From NCBI GenBank assembly GCA_019801415.1, contig JAHVJD010000001.1:310001-374000 (forward strand): 64,000 nt of DNA, read 5' to 3'. The position numbers were made by a program, and so were the translations under genes. The first letter of the stretch is position 1. Every line of letters starts with the position of its first letter. This DNA is from Nocardioides marinus (lineage in GTDB: Bacteria > Pseudomonadota > Alphaproteobacteria > Rhodobacterales > Rhodobacteraceae). The notes under the pieces are model-generated. The model saw only the letters and a program-made list of their open reading frames with translations, searched no databases and was not told where the DNA came from. Of the stretch, positions 27,955 through 40,681 are shown in pieces.

Positions 27955-28857
27955 ATGGCGGATTTCATGCAGCACCAGCCCATCCTTGTCGTCGACCGCG
28001 CCACCGGCGAAACCTTCGAAGAGGCCGTGCTGGGGGAAAAATGGATCCGCTGGGCCTACCAGAGCGCCAGTGCCCGGCCGGTGGAGAAACTGCTGTTCCG
28101 CTCCGCCCTGGTGAGCCGCCTGATGGGGGCGTGGTTCGACTCGCGACTGTCGCGGGCCAAGATCGCCAGGGTCGTCGAGGAACTGGGCATAGACATGAGT
28201 GAGGCCGCGCAACCGCAGGACAGCTTCACCTGTTTCAACGATTTTTTCATTCGCCACCTGAAACCCGAGGTCCGCCCCTACAGCGATGATCCAAAGGACA
28301 TCGTCTCTCCCGCCGACGGGCGGGTGCTGGTGTTTCCCGAACTGGCCGAAGACGTCTTTGTCCCGGTGAAAGGCCATCCGATGTCGGTACGCAGCATGCT
28401 GCCCGGCATCGCAGACCGCTTCATCGGCGGCGCGCTGGCCATCGTGCGGCTGTGCCCGGCGGATTACCACCGCTACCACTTCCCCGCCGACGGGCGCATC
28501 ACGGACGCCCGCGACATAGACGGCGCGCTGCATTCGGTGAACCCGATCGCGCTGGGCGCCGGGCCGGATGTGTTCGGCGAAAACAAGCGCAGCTGGACCC
28601 TGATCGAGACGGACACCATCGGCAGCTACTGCTTTGTCGAGGTCGGCGCCTTCGGCGTCGGCTCCATCGTCAACACGCGCACCTCAGGCGCGGTGCGGAA
28701 GATGGAGGAAAAGGGCTATTTCAAATTCGGCGGCTCCACCGTTGTAGTGGTGTTCGAGCCGGGCAAAGTGCGCTTTGCCGAGGATCTGGTCGAAAACAGC
28801 GGCAAGGGCCGGGAGACGCTGATCAAACTGGGCCAGCCGCTGGCCACGGCGATTTAG
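27955..28857 (+). CDS. psd: Phosphatidylserine decarboxylase proenzyme
   Basis: Membrane-associated pyruvoyl enzyme of 300 aa that converts phosphatidylserine to phosphatidylethanolamine. The autocleavage motif near the C-terminus is FGGST, with the serine becoming the pyruvoyl group. Other family segments are FNDFFIRHLKPEVRP, SPADGRVLVF and CPADYHRYHFPADG. ATG 27955 and an in-frame ATG at 27967 are both possible starts; neither has a strong ribosome site. The stop overlaps the convergent thioesterase gene by four bases. Confidence 0.93.
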   Translation: MADFMQHQPILVVDRATGETFEEAVLGEKWIRWAYQSASARPVEKLLFRSALVSRLMGAWFDSRLSRAKIARVVEELGIDMSEAAQPQDSFTCFNDFFIRHLKPEVRPYSDDPKDIVSPADGRVLVFPELAEDVFVPVKGHPMSVRSMLPGIADRFIGGALAIVRLCPADYHRYHFPADGRITDARDIDGALHSVNPIALGAGPDVFGENKRSWTLIETDTIGSYCFVEVGAFGVGSIVNTRTSGAVRKMEEKGYFKFGGSTVVVVFEPGKVRFAEDLVENSGKGRETLIKLGQPLATAI

Positions 28858-29276
28858 CGCTTCGGCGGGATCGAGTAGGTCATCGAGGCGCGCGCCACCG
28901 GCTCGGCCTGCCCTTCGGAATACATCAGCACATCCGCCACCGCCAGCACCCGCCCCAGTTTCAGCAGCCGCGCCTCGGCGATCATGTCAGTCTTGGCGGC
29001 AGGCTTGCGCATGAAATCGATGCTGCAGTTGGTGGTCACCGCCAGCGCCTCCGGCCCCAGCCGCGACAGGATCAGCGCATAGACCGCGCAGTCGGCCAAC
29101 GCGAACATCGACGGCCCCGACACCGTGCCCCCCGGACGCAGGTGGCGCTCGCCGGTCAGCAGCCGCATCCGCAGACTCTGCCCGTCCATCGTTTCAATCG
29201 CGAAGTCATCCCGCACCTGCGGGAAAATCTCATGCAGGTACTGTGCCAGCCCCGCCACGTCAAAAGCCAGCGTCAT
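28854..29276 (-). CDS. PaaI-family acyl-CoA thioesterase
   Basis: A hotdog-fold protein of 140 aa from ATG 29276. The PaaI pattern is visible in HLRPGGTVSGPSMFALADCA, where the Gly-rich turn and Asp form the catalytic region, followed by TNCSIDFMRKPAAK and RLLKLGRVLAVADV. It probably hydrolyses an acyl-CoA thioester; the substrate is unknown. The frame extends upstream to 29531, but those residues are antisense to the enoyl-CoA hydratase gene. It is divergent from that hydratase, with 58 bases between. Confidence 0.88.
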   Translation of the reverse strand: MTLAFDVAGLAQYLHEIFPQVRDDFAIETMDGQSLRMRLLTGERHLRPGGTVSGPSMFALADCAVYALILSRLGPEALAVTTNCSIDFMRKPAAKTDMIAEARLLKLGRVLAVADVLMYSEGQAEPVARASMTYSIPPKR

Positions 29277-29334
29277 GCTTTTCCTTTCGCCTGTGCCCGC
29301 ATAATGTTTCCGCAAGCCAGAGGAGGAGAGCAAG

Positions 29335-30120
29335 ATGGCAATTCTGGAACGTTGCGACACAGGCCGGATTGCCCGGCTGACCCTGAACGCGCCCGAGCGG
29401 CTGAACGCCCTGTCGGACGAGATGCTGGCCGCCCTGCAGGAGCAGATCGACGCCCTGCGCACGGACAGCCGCGTCAAGGTGGTGATCCTGTCCGGCGCCG
29501 GCAAGGGCTTTTGCGCCGGGCATGACATCAAACAGATGACCGCGGGGCGTCAGGCGGAAGATGGCGGGCTGGCCTATTTCCAGGATCTGTTCGCGCGCTG
29601 CACCGATGTGATGACAGGTCTGCAGTCCCTGCCCCAACCGGTGATTGCCCAGGTCCACGGCATTGCCACCGCGGCAGGCTGCCAGCTGGTCGCGAGCTGC
29701 GACCTGGCGCTGGCGGCCGAAGACACCAAGTTCGGGGTCAACGGCGTCAACATCGGGCTGTTCTGCTCAACACCGATGGTGGCGCTGTCGCGCAACATCC
29801 CGCGTAAACAGGCGTTCGAGCTGCTGACCACCGGCGAATTCATCAACGCCCCCCGCGCCGCCGAGCTGGGGCTGATCAACCGCGCCGTGCCGCTGTCGGA
29901 TCTGGAGGAAGAGACCACCCGCATGGCCGAGGTCATCGCCGCCAAGCTGGGCGCCGCGGTCAAGATCGGCAAGGAGGCATTCTACCAGCAGCTGCAAATG
30001 CCGCTGGATCAGGCTTATGCCTATACAAGCAACGCGATTGTCGAGAACCTGATGCACCGCGATACGGTCGAGGGCATGGCCGCCTTCATCGAGAAACGCG
30101 CGCCCGACTGGCAGGATTGA
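29335..30120 (+). CDS. Enoyl-CoA hydratase/isomerase family protein
   Basis: A crotonase-fold enzyme of 261 aa. The oxyanion-hole segments are GKGFCAGHDIKQM (around residue 58-70) and IATAAGCQLVASCDLALA (around 105-122). The usual hydratase glutamates are not obvious at the standard sites (VNIGLFCSTPMVALSR replaces the E-containing motif), so hydratase activity is less certain than the fold. It resembles the ECHDC3-like branch. GGAGGAG precedes the ATG. Confidence 0.88.
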   Translation: MAILERCDTGRIARLTLNAPERLNALSDEMLAALQEQIDALRTDSRVKVVILSGAGKGFCAGHDIKQMTAGRQAEDGGLAYFQDLFARCTDVMTGLQSLPQPVIAQVHGIATAAGCQLVASCDLALAAEDTKFGVNGVNIGLFCSTPMVALSRNIPRKQAFELLTTGEFINAPRAAELGLINRAVPLSDLEEETTRMAEVIAAKLGAAVKIGKEAFYQQLQMPLDQAYAYTSNAIVENLMHRDTVEGMAAFIEKRAPDWQD

Positions 30121-30508
30121 ACCGCCAAAGCCTTTACTGCGATTTTCCGGAAATTTTCCTGAAGTTTTCGGAAATTTTTAGGCTTTGTTTACCAATCGCA
30201 ACTTATTGTTTCCATAAGACGCCAGCCAACTGCCTTTCAATCTGGGCGGAAAGATGGCAAAGATTGGGCAAGGCCAGACGGCCTGCACAATTTGGGCTGC
30301 TGCTGCGGAAGGGTCCCTCCAGCCGGTTCTCTCTCACCGGTGTACCTGTTCCCGCAGCGGCGGCCCCAAATCCCCCTCAATCCCCGACATGACATCACGC
30401 CCGGCAGTCGGCGGCGCTTTTGGCCATCCGAATAGCAATAAAGCCCAAGACGCCCCGTGCTCGCCAAGCCTATTGCACGCTCCCGCGCCCTGCCCTATGT
30501 GGCGGATC
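30121..30508. other. Noncoding stretch between enoyl-CoA hydratase and trmFO
   Basis: This 388-base gap holds no supported gene. Its first 70 bases are AT-rich, with four T-tracts spaced about 11 bases apart (30137-30182), as in intrinsically curved DNA. The remainder is GC-rich with short imperfect stems. The promoter of trmFO presumably lies here. Confidence 0.55.
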
Positions 30509-31864
30509 ATGACAGATCATTCGGCACAGACATTGCATATCGTGGGCGGCGGCATGGCCGGGTCCGAAGCCGCCTGGCAGGCGGCGAACATGGGCGTGAA
30601 AGTGGTGATCCACGAAATGCGCCCCAAGGTGGAGACCTTTGCCCACCAGACCGGCAACCTGGGCGAGATGGTCTGCTCCAACTCCTTCCGCTCGGACGAC
30701 GACGAGCAGAACGCCGTGGGGCTGCTGCATTGGGAAATGCGCGCGGCGGGCGGCCTGATCATGGCCACCGCCGATGAACACCGGCTGCCCGCAGGCGGCG
30801 CGCTGGCCGTGGACCGCGAGCCCTTTGCCGAAACTGTCACCGCCAAGCTGAAGGCGCATCCGAATGTGTCGGTCTCCTACGAGGAAATCACCGAACTGCC
30901 GACCGAGGGCCATTGGATCTTTGCCACCGGCCCGCTGACCTCGCCCGAGCTGGGCCAGGCGATCCAGGCGGAGACCGGCGCCGAAGCGCTGGCCTTCTTC
31001 GACGCCATTGCGCCGATCGTCTACGCCGAGTCGATCGACATGTCGCAGGCCTGGATGCAGTCGCGCTATGACAAGGGCGACACCGAGGAAGAGCGCACCG
31101 CCTACCTCAACTGCCCGATGACCAAGGACCAGTACGAGGCCTTCATCGACGCACTGCTCGCCGCCGACAAAACCGAGTTCCACGAGGGCGAGACCGCGGG
31201 CTATTTTGACGGCTGCCTGCCGATCGAAGTAATGGCCGAACGCGGGCGAGAGACCCTGCGCCACGGGCCGATGAAGCCTGTGGGCCTCACCAACCCGCAC
31301 CAGCCGGATCAAAAACCCTACGCCGTGGTGCAGCTGCGCCGCGACAACGCGCTGGGGACGCTGTACAACATCGTCGGCTTCCAGACCAAGATGAAGTACG
31401 GTGCGCAGACTGAAGTCTTCCGGATGATCCCGGGGCTGGAGAATGCCAGCTTTGCCCGGCTGGGCGGTATTCATCGCAACACGTTCCTGAACTCGCCGAC
31501 GCTGCTGGATTCGCAGATGCGGCTAAAGTCCAAACCGCATATCCGTTTCGCGGGGCAGATTACCGGTGTCGAGGGCTACGTTGAAAGCGCCGCCATGGGC
31601 CTTCTGGCAGGACGAATGGCCGCTGCCGAGATTCTGGGCCGAACCTTGCCCGAGGTTCCACAGGACAGTGCCATGGGCGCGCTGATTCATCACATCACCG
31701 GCGGTGCCGAGGCCAAGACCTTCCAGCCGATGAATGTGAACTTTGGCCTGTTCCGCCCGGTGGATGGCCTGAAGGGTGGTCGCCGCGGCCGCAAGGACCG
31801 GTACAAGGCCTATACCGACCGCGCAAAACAGGTCTGGCAGGAGTGGTTGAGCAACTTTTCCTAG
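30509..31864 (+). CDS. trmFO: Folate/FAD-dependent tRNA (uracil-54-C5)-methyltransferase TrmFO
   Basis: Enzyme of 451 aa that makes ribothymidine at position 54 of tRNA using methylenetetrahydrofolate and FADH2. The FAD-binding motif is [14 protein letters not shown] (residues about 9-22). Other family segments are [12 protein letters not shown] (conserved Cys) and [16 protein letters not shown]. The end matches the family ([17 protein letters not shown]). ATG 30509 (MTDHSAQT) is chosen; an in-frame ATG nine bases earlier is also possible, while the long upstream frame is not family-like. Confidence 0.95.
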   Translation: MTDHSAQTLHIVGGGMAGSEAAWQAANMGVKVVIHEMRPKVETFAHQTGNLGEMVCSNSFRSDDDEQNAVGLLHWEMRAAGGLIMATADEHRLPAGGALAVDREPFAETVTAKLKAHPNVSVSYEEITELPTEGHWIFATGPLTSPELGQAIQAETGAEALAFFDAIAPIVYAESIDMSQAWMQSRYDKGDTEEERTAYLNCPMTKDQYEAFIDALLAADKTEFHEGETAGYFDGCLPIEVMAERGRETLRHGPMKPVGLTNPHQPDQKPYAVVQLRRDNALGTLYNIVGFQTKMKYGAQTEVFRMIPGLENASFARLGGIHRNTFLNSPTLLDSQMRLKSKPHIRFAGQITGVEGYVESAAMGLLAGRMAAAEILGRTLPEVPQDSAMGALIHHITGGAEAKTFQPMNVNFGLFRPVDGLKGGRRGRKDRYKAYTDRAKQVWQEWLSNFS

Positions 31865-31898
31865 ACGCTGCGCCGCCTGCAGGTCTAACATCCAGCGT

Positions 31899-32513
31899 AT
31901 GAGCGACAAGTTTCTCGACAAGTCCTACGGATTGGACGGCCCCGAGGCGATCCGCAAGCACTATGAAAGCTGGGCCGCCTCTTACGATTCTGAAATCGCG
32001 GAAAACGGCTATGCCACGCCGGGGCGGATCGCGACCGCGCTGAAGAAGTACCTGCCCGATCCGCAAAGCCCGATCCTTGACTTCGGGTGCGGCACCGGCC
32101 TTGCAGGTCTTGCGTTGCGCGCCGCTGGCTACGAGGTCGTGGACGGGCTGGATCCCTCGCCCGAAATGCTCGCCCAGGCCCGCACCAAGGGTGCCTATCG
32201 GCACCTGTCGCAATTGGACACCAGCGACAAGACGCCGGTAAAGCCGGGCACCTATCGGGCCATCGTGGGCTGTGGCCTGCTCAGCAAGGGGGCCGCGCCG
32301 CCGACCACCTTCGATGTCATCATGCGTGGGCTGGATCGCGGCGGGCTTTTCGTCTTCTCCTACAACGATCACGCCTTGGAAGACCGGGCCTACACCGGCA
32401 AGCTGAACGATTGGCTGGACTGTTCCGCCGCGCGGCTGCTATTTCGGGAATACGGCGACCACCTGCCGGGCATCGACCTGAAATCAACCGTATATGTAAT
32501 TGAAAAAGCGTGA
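31899..32513 (+). CDS. SAM-dependent class I methyltransferase
   Basis: A 204-aa methyltransferase with motif I ILDFGCGTGLAGLALRAAG (residues about 64-82) and motif II VDGLDPSPEMLAQA. The opening SYGLDGPEAIRKHYESWAAS is typical of the UbiE/WBSCR27-like group. Substrate is unknown. The last codon overlaps the GTG start of gluQ (GTGA), so the two are translationally coupled, which may hint at a role in RNA or translation, but that is only context. Confidence 0.88.
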   Translation: MSDKFLDKSYGLDGPEAIRKHYESWAASYDSEIAENGYATPGRIATALKKYLPDPQSPILDFGCGTGLAGLALRAAGYEVVDGLDPSPEMLAQARTKGAYRHLSQLDTSDKTPVKPGTYRAIVGCGLLSKGAAPPTTFDVIMRGLDRGGLFVFSYNDHALEDRAYTGKLNDWLDCSAARLLFREYGDHLPGIDLKSTVYVIEKA

Positions 32514-33370
32514 CATTCACCACCCGTTTTGCGCCTTCTCCAACCGGACCGCTGCATCTGGGCCATGCCTATTCCGCGCTGCTGGCGCATGACATGGCGC
32601 AGGCCCACCGCGGCCGCTTCCTGTTGCGAATAGAAGACATCGACCAATCCCGCGCCCGCCCGGCGTGGGAGCGCCAGATCTACGAAGACCTCAACTGGCT
32701 AGGCCTCGACTGGCCGCAGCCGGTGATGCGCCAGTCTGACCGGCTCGCGCGCTACCGCGCGGCGCTCGAGCAGCTGACCGCCATGGGGCTCACCTACCCC
32801 TGCCGTTGCAACCGCGCCGATATCGAGGCCGCCGCCGGAGCGCCGCAGGAAGGCGTTCCGCAATTTGGCCCCGACGGGCGCATCTACCCCGGCACCTGCC
32901 GCAGCCGCCCCATGGCTGGCAGAACGCCGCAGGACGTGGTGCGGCTGAACATGGAAAAGGCGATTTCCGCCGTTGAACTTCGCAGCTTTTCGGAAAGCGG
33001 GTCGGAGTTCAACGGCACCTACGAACTCGATCCCGAACAGCTGCTTTCAGCGGTCGGGGACATCATCCTGGTTCGTCGCAACATGGGCAGCTCCTACCAC
33101 CTGTCGGTGGTGGTGGATGACGCGGATCAGGGCATCACCCATGCGGTGCGCGGTGCCGACCTGTTCGAGGCGACCCAGGTCCACGTGCTGCTGCAAGCGC
33201 TGTTGGGGCTTCCCACGCCTGAATACCACCATCACCGGCTGATCCGCGATGAAACCGGTAAGAGGCTGGCGAAACGCGATGATGCGCGCGCCATTGCCAA
33301 ATATCGCGCTGAAGGTGCCCGCCCGCAGGACATCCGCGAGATGGTCGGATTGCCACCTTCCTCTTGCTGA
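32510..33370 (+). CDS. gluQ: Glutamyl-Q tRNA(Asp) synthetase
   Basis: A truncated glutamyl-tRNA synthetase of 286 aa that attaches glutamate to queuosine at the wobble base of tRNA-Asp. The HIGH-like motif is SPTGPLHLGHA, the KMSKS-like motif is KRLAKR, and the zinc site uses CRC of YPCRCN and a later Cys in YPGTCR. The anticodon-binding domain of normal GluRS is absent, as expected. Start is GTG at 32510, overlapping the methyltransferase stop by four bases. Confidence 0.93.
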   Translation: MTFTTRFAPSPTGPLHLGHAYSALLAHDMAQAHRGRFLLRIEDIDQSRARPAWERQIYEDLNWLGLDWPQPVMRQSDRLARYRAALEQLTAMGLTYPCRCNRADIEAAAGAPQEGVPQFGPDGRIYPGTCRSRPMAGRTPQDVVRLNMEKAISAVELRSFSESGSEFNGTYELDPEQLLSAVGDIILVRRNMGSSYHLSVVVDDADQGITHAVRGADLFEATQVHVLLQALLGLPTPEYHHHRLIRDETGKRLAKRDDARAIAKYRAEGARPQDIREMVGLPPSSC

Positions 33371-33419
33371 CATCCAGCGCGGGCAGCCCCGTCCGGTGCC
33401 AAGCCCTTGCGCGCCAGGA

Positions 33420-33791
33420 TCACTCCATCGGCTTCATAAGCTCGACCTCTTCCCCGTCGCGCACGGCTGTATAGAAACAGGTCCGACGGTTGGTGTGGCA
33501 GGCTGCGCCCGTCTGGCGCACAACTGCCAGCAGACAGTCCCTGTCACAATCCACGCGCAGGTCCACCAGCTCCTGCACGTGGCCTGACGTTTCCCCCTTG
33601 ATCCAGAATGACTGGCGCGAGCGCGACCAATAGGTCACGCGACCGGTCTCCAGCGTGCGTACGACAGCATCGGCGTTCATCCACGCCATCATCAACACCT
33701 CCCCCGAGGTCTCGTCCTGGGCGATGCAGGGGATCAGCCCTGCTTCGTTGTAGGACAGCGTGGCGGGATCAAAGCGCGCGGAAAGGGACAT
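33420..33791 (-). CDS. hisI: Phosphoribosyl-AMP cyclohydrolase
   Basis: Histidine biosynthesis enzyme of 123 aa (third step), the stand-alone HisI without a HisE domain. The signature VTYWSRSRQSFWIKGETSG and the metal ligands in VDCDRDCLL and CHTNRRTCF are complete. ATG 33791 gives the normal N-terminus; the open frame continues far upstream to 34559 without meaning. It is divergent from the NifU-like gene, 75 bases apart. Confidence 0.95.
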   Translation of the reverse strand: MSLSARFDPATLSYNEAGLIPCIAQDETSGEVLMMAWMNADAVVRTLETGRVTYWSRSRQSFWIKGETSGHVQELVDLRVDCDRDCLLAVVRQTGAACHTNRRTCFYTAVRDGEEVELMKPME

Positions 33792-33866
33792 GGTGAAAAA
33801 CCTTTTGCATCTGTTGGTCGGCTCCCTATGTATGAGGAACGAACTAGCAGGGAAAGCCCGGTATCG

Positions 33867-34319
33867 ATGTCTGGCGAAAGCGATCTGATCAAGCTGTATT
33901 CCACCCGCATTCTGGCGCTGGCTGCGGATATTCCGCATCTCCAGCGGCTTGACTCGCCGGATGCGACCGTCAAGAAGCGCTCGCCCCTTTGCGGATCGAC
34001 CGTGACGGTGGATGTCGAGGTGTCCGATGGCCGGATCAGCGCCTTTGGCCAGGACGTGAAAGCCTGCGCGCTGGGGCAAGCTTCTGCCGCCGTCGTCGGC
34101 GCCAACGTAATCGGCCGGTCGCTCGAGGAAGTGGAAACCGCCCGGGACCAGTTGAAAGCGATGCTGACCGCAGGCGGACCGGTCCCTGACGCCCCTTTCG
34201 ATGCGCTCGAGGTCCTGCAACCCGCCAAAGAGTTCAAGAACCGCCATGCCTCCATTCTGCTGGCGCTGGAGGCCACGCTGGAGGCCATGAAGACGGCCAC
34301 AAAGGCCCAGTGCGCCTGA
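33867..34319 (+). CDS. NifU/IscU-like scaffold-family protein lacking the third cysteine
   Basis: A 150-aa protein of the IscU/NifU N-terminal family. ATG 33867 follows AGGGAAAG. The first two cluster-ligand positions are present as Cys42 (SPLCGSTV) and Cys67 (KACALGQAS). The third, normally the Cys in a K-x-H-C-S motif, is Ala127 (NRHAS). A different Cys lies two residues from the end. A standard scaffold role is therefore doubtful; it may be a specialised carrier or regulator. There are no other iron-sulfur genes nearby. Confidence 0.85.
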   Translation: MSGESDLIKLYSTRILALAADIPHLQRLDSPDATVKKRSPLCGSTVTVDVEVSDGRISAFGQDVKACALGQASAAVVGANVIGRSLEEVETARDQLKAMLTAGGPVPDAPFDALEVLQPAKEFKNRHASILLALEATLEAMKTATKAQCA

Positions 34320-34617
34320 GCGGTCGACGCCCGCATCCATGATAAGGCAACCTTGGCAACCTGCCCCGCCGCCGCGGGTCGGGTGCCTTGTGCAGCCATG
34401 AAAAAACCGCCGCACATCCGGGCAGATGGCGGCGGCAGTCATGCTCTGCGGTGCGGGATCCGGGTCGGCCCGGCAGGATCTTGAGGCAATCCAGACGGGG
34501 ATCGGGACAGGCGGGTGACCCCCAGGCAATCCGGGACGGGATCTTGGCCAACCCGGCACCGCAGATGCAATCAGGAAAATCGATTAGCGACGGTCAAACC
34601 GGCGCAGCGACGAGCCG
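34320..34617. other. Noncoding stretch with terminator and possible small RNA
   Basis: Nearly 300 bases between the NifU-like gene and the tiny minus-strand gene. It contains a good minus-strand terminator (34401-34436), a possible minus-strand promoter (-35 TTGACC at 34592-34597, -10 CTGATT at 34569-34574), and imperfect repeats of AGGCAATCC-N-GACGGG about 45 bases apart (34484 and 34524). These elements could bound a transcript of about 160 nt. Confidence 0.4.
34401..34436 (-). terminator. Minus-strand terminator downstream of the 40-aa gene
   Basis: Stem CCGCCGC with GCGGCGG. Read on the minus strand it is followed by six T residues. It would end a transcript that covers the small gene at 34618-34740 and a 3' untranslated region of about 180 bases. 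Confidence 0.75.
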
Positions 34618-34740
34618 TCAGAGCAGGCTCGGCAGGTGCAAGGCCGCAACCAGCATCACCAGCAAAGAGGCTGCGCCGATGGCGTCCTGCACAAGCGTGG
34701 AATGAGCATTCTCAATCGTGGTCTTGATCTGTGAAATCAT
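34618..34740 (-). CDS. Small membrane protein (40 aa), unlisted by ordinary gene finding
   Basis: ATG 34740 to TGA 34618 encodes MISQIKTTIENAHSTLVQDA followed by a hydrophobic stretch (AIGAASLLVMLVAALHLPSLL). A strong ribosome site, GGAGGAGG, lies nine bases upstream. The shape is an amphipathic N-terminal helix plus one membrane helix at the C-terminus. Similar small proteins occur in roseobacters to my recollection, but I cannot verify that here. It sits between recG and the NifU-like gene and has a terminator about 180 bases downstream. Function unknown. Confidence 0.7.
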   Translation of the reverse strand: MISQIKTTIENAHSTLVQDAIGAASLLVMLVAALHLPSLL

Positions 34741-34888
34741 GGCGCGGGCCTCCTCCAGTCTGATTTTTCGCTCTCTGGCAAATTTGTTGCCCCTTTGTTC
34801 TCATTTCCAGGCGCACCTGTAAAGAACTTTTTGAGAACATCCGCGAGCAAACTGGAACACCGGCCTCCCAAGACGGCGCGAAGGCGTT

Positions 34889-39365
<4,477 letters not shown>

Positions 39366-39411
39366 AGAACCGGCGGAGCCTGGCTCAGGCTCCGCTGGGA
39401 TCCTCACGCTT

Positions 39412-40131
39412 TCAAGCGCCCACGGCCATCCTCTGATCGCCGCCCATCTGGTCCTCCTGCGGATCGCGCAGCACGTAGCCACGGCCCCAGACAGTTTCGA
39501 TATAGTTTTCGCCGCCGGTCGCCGTGCTCAGCTTCTTGCGCAGCTTGCAGATGAAAACGTCGATAATCTTCAATTCCGGCTCGTCCATACCGCCGTAGAG
39601 ATGGTTAAGGAACATCTCCTTGGTCAGCGTGGTCCCCTTGCGCAGGCTCAGGAGCTCCAGCATCTGGTATTCCTTGCCGGTCAGGTGGATGGACTTGCCA
39701 CCGGTTTCCACGGTCTTCGCGTCCAGATTGACGGAGATCTTGCCGGTCTTGATGATGGACTGCGAGTGTCCTTTCGAGCGGCGGATGATCGCGTGAATCC
39801 GGGCAACCAACTCCTCGCGATGGAACGGTTTGGTCAGGTAATCGTCGGCACCGAACCCGAAACCCTTGATTTTGTTGTCGGTATCATCGGCACCGGACAG
39901 GATCAGGATCGGAGTTTCAATACGGGACATGCGCAGCTGGCGCAGAACCTCGTGGCCATTCATGTCCGGCAGCCCCAGATCCAGCAGGATCAGGTCGTAG
40001 TCATAAAGTTTGGCCAGATCGATCCCTTCCTCACCCAGATCTGTCGTGTAAACGTTCAGATTCGCGTGGGTCAGCATCAACTCGATGCTCTTTGCCGTGG
40101 TTGGATCATCCTCAACCAAAAGAATGCGCAT
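39412..40131 (-). CDS. ctrA: Cell-cycle response regulator CtrA
   Basis: OmpR-type response regulator of 239 aa, the master regulator of cell cycle, motility and gene-transfer-agent genes in alphaproteobacteria. The receiver domain opens [17 protein letters not shown], with the phosphoacceptor Asp51 in [16 protein letters not shown] and Lys in [10 protein letters not shown]. The winged helix contains [20 protein letters not shown] and [17 protein letters not shown]. The C-terminal tail ([14 protein letters not shown]) ends in small residues, as in CtrA proteins degraded by ClpXP in Caulobacter. Upstream TTAA boxes suggest autoregulation, and sciP lies next to it. Confidence 0.97.
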   Translation of the reverse strand: MRILLVEDDPTTAKSIELMLTHANLNVYTTDLGEEGIDLAKLYDYDLILLDLGLPDMNGHEVLRQLRMSRIETPILILSGADDTDNKIKGFGFGADDYLTKPFHREELVARIHAIIRRSKGHSQSIIKTGKISVNLDAKTVETGGKSIHLTGKEYQMLELLSLRKGTTLTKEMFLNHLYGGMDEPELKIIDVFICKLRKKLSTATGGENYIETVWGRGYVLRDPQEDQMGGDQRMAVGA

Positions 40132-40171
40132 ATTGTTTTCTCCGCCTGTACACTGTTTCCCTCAGGTCTCG

Positions 40172-40218
40172 TTAACCTTGCTGGAAAAAAGTTAATGGCC
40201 CGTTACCATGATGGTTAA
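40172..40218 (-). promoter_or_regulatory. Candidate CtrA binding boxes in the ctrA promoter
   Basis: On the minus strand there are three half-sites between 40218 and 40172: TTAACCAT (40218-40211), ATTAAC (40196-40191) and GTTAAC (40176-40171). TTAACCAT and TTAA-N7-TTAA are the known CtrA motifs. The first box is followed by GTAAC one base further away than the classic spacing. Confidence 0.55.
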
Positions 40219-40246
40219 TTTATGAATTCAACTCTTGGGCGTCCTT

Positions 40247-40534
40247 CTATTTCGCCTCTCTGTTGCGGAATTTTTTGAGCTGTGTCGTTTTGAGCGCTTC
40301 CTCGCCGTGGTCTGCAACCGCGGCCACCCAGCTGCGAAACTCCTCTTCGCTCAGCCCATAGCGGCGCATCGCCTCGCTCTGGGGCAGCAGACCATACAGC
40401 ACACCGCGCACCACCGCGGCCTTGCGGGAGGCCACCCAGCGCCGGGTCTTCTCCGGCGGCAGATCCGCTCGTGTCATGATGGTACCATCCGGCAAGGTGA
40501 CCGCACGCGGTCCGTCAACTTTCTTCAAGAACAT
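40247..40534 (-). CDS. sciP: CtrA inhibitor SciP (DUF1153)
   Basis: A 95-aa helix-turn-helix protein that, in Caulobacter, binds CtrA and blocks its activation of target promoters. The DUF1153 signature MFLKKVDGPRAVTLPDG is complete, followed by TRRWVASRKAAVVRGVLYGL and a helical region (YGLSEEEFRSWVAAVADHG). ATG 40534 is chosen because GGGGGAAG precedes it and the longer frame to 40705 adds unrelated residues. It lies 115 bases upstream of ctrA in the same direction. A near-consensus CtrA box is about 60 bases upstream. Confidence 0.95.
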   Translation of the reverse strand: MFLKKVDGPRAVTLPDGTIMTRADLPPEKTRRWVASRKAAVVRGVLYGLLPQSEAMRRYGLSEEEFRSWVAAVADHGEEALKTTQLKKFRNREAK

Positions 40535-40592
40535 CCGTCTTCCCCCGAAGATCTTATTCATTGGACATTGGCGCAAGAATTTCCCATCAGGC

Positions 40593-40608
40593 TTAACGGC
40601 GCGTGAAC
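40593..40608. promoter_or_regulatory. Near-consensus CtrA box upstream of sciP
   Basis: TTAA-CGGCGCG-TGAAC, matching TTAA-N7-TTAAC with one difference. It is 59 bases before the sciP start codon, consistent with direct activation of sciP by CtrA as in Caulobacter. It also lies just upstream of the mnmA promoter on the other side. Confidence 0.5.
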
Positions 40609-40616
40609 CACGCCCC

Positions 40617-40644
40617 TTGAGAGTCCTTAGGATTTTCATATATT
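40617..40644 (+). promoter_or_regulatory. Predicted sigma-70 promoter of mnmA, with a GANTC site in the spacer
   Basis: A -35 element TTGAGA (40617-40622), a 16-base spacer and a -10 element TATATT (40639-40644), 37 bases before the start codon. GAGTC at 40621-40625 is a CcrM methylation site spanning the end of the -35 element. Confidence 0.6.
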
Positions 40645-40681
40645 CTGCGACGCCTGCCCCCTTGCCTTTAGGAGCTGCCCC

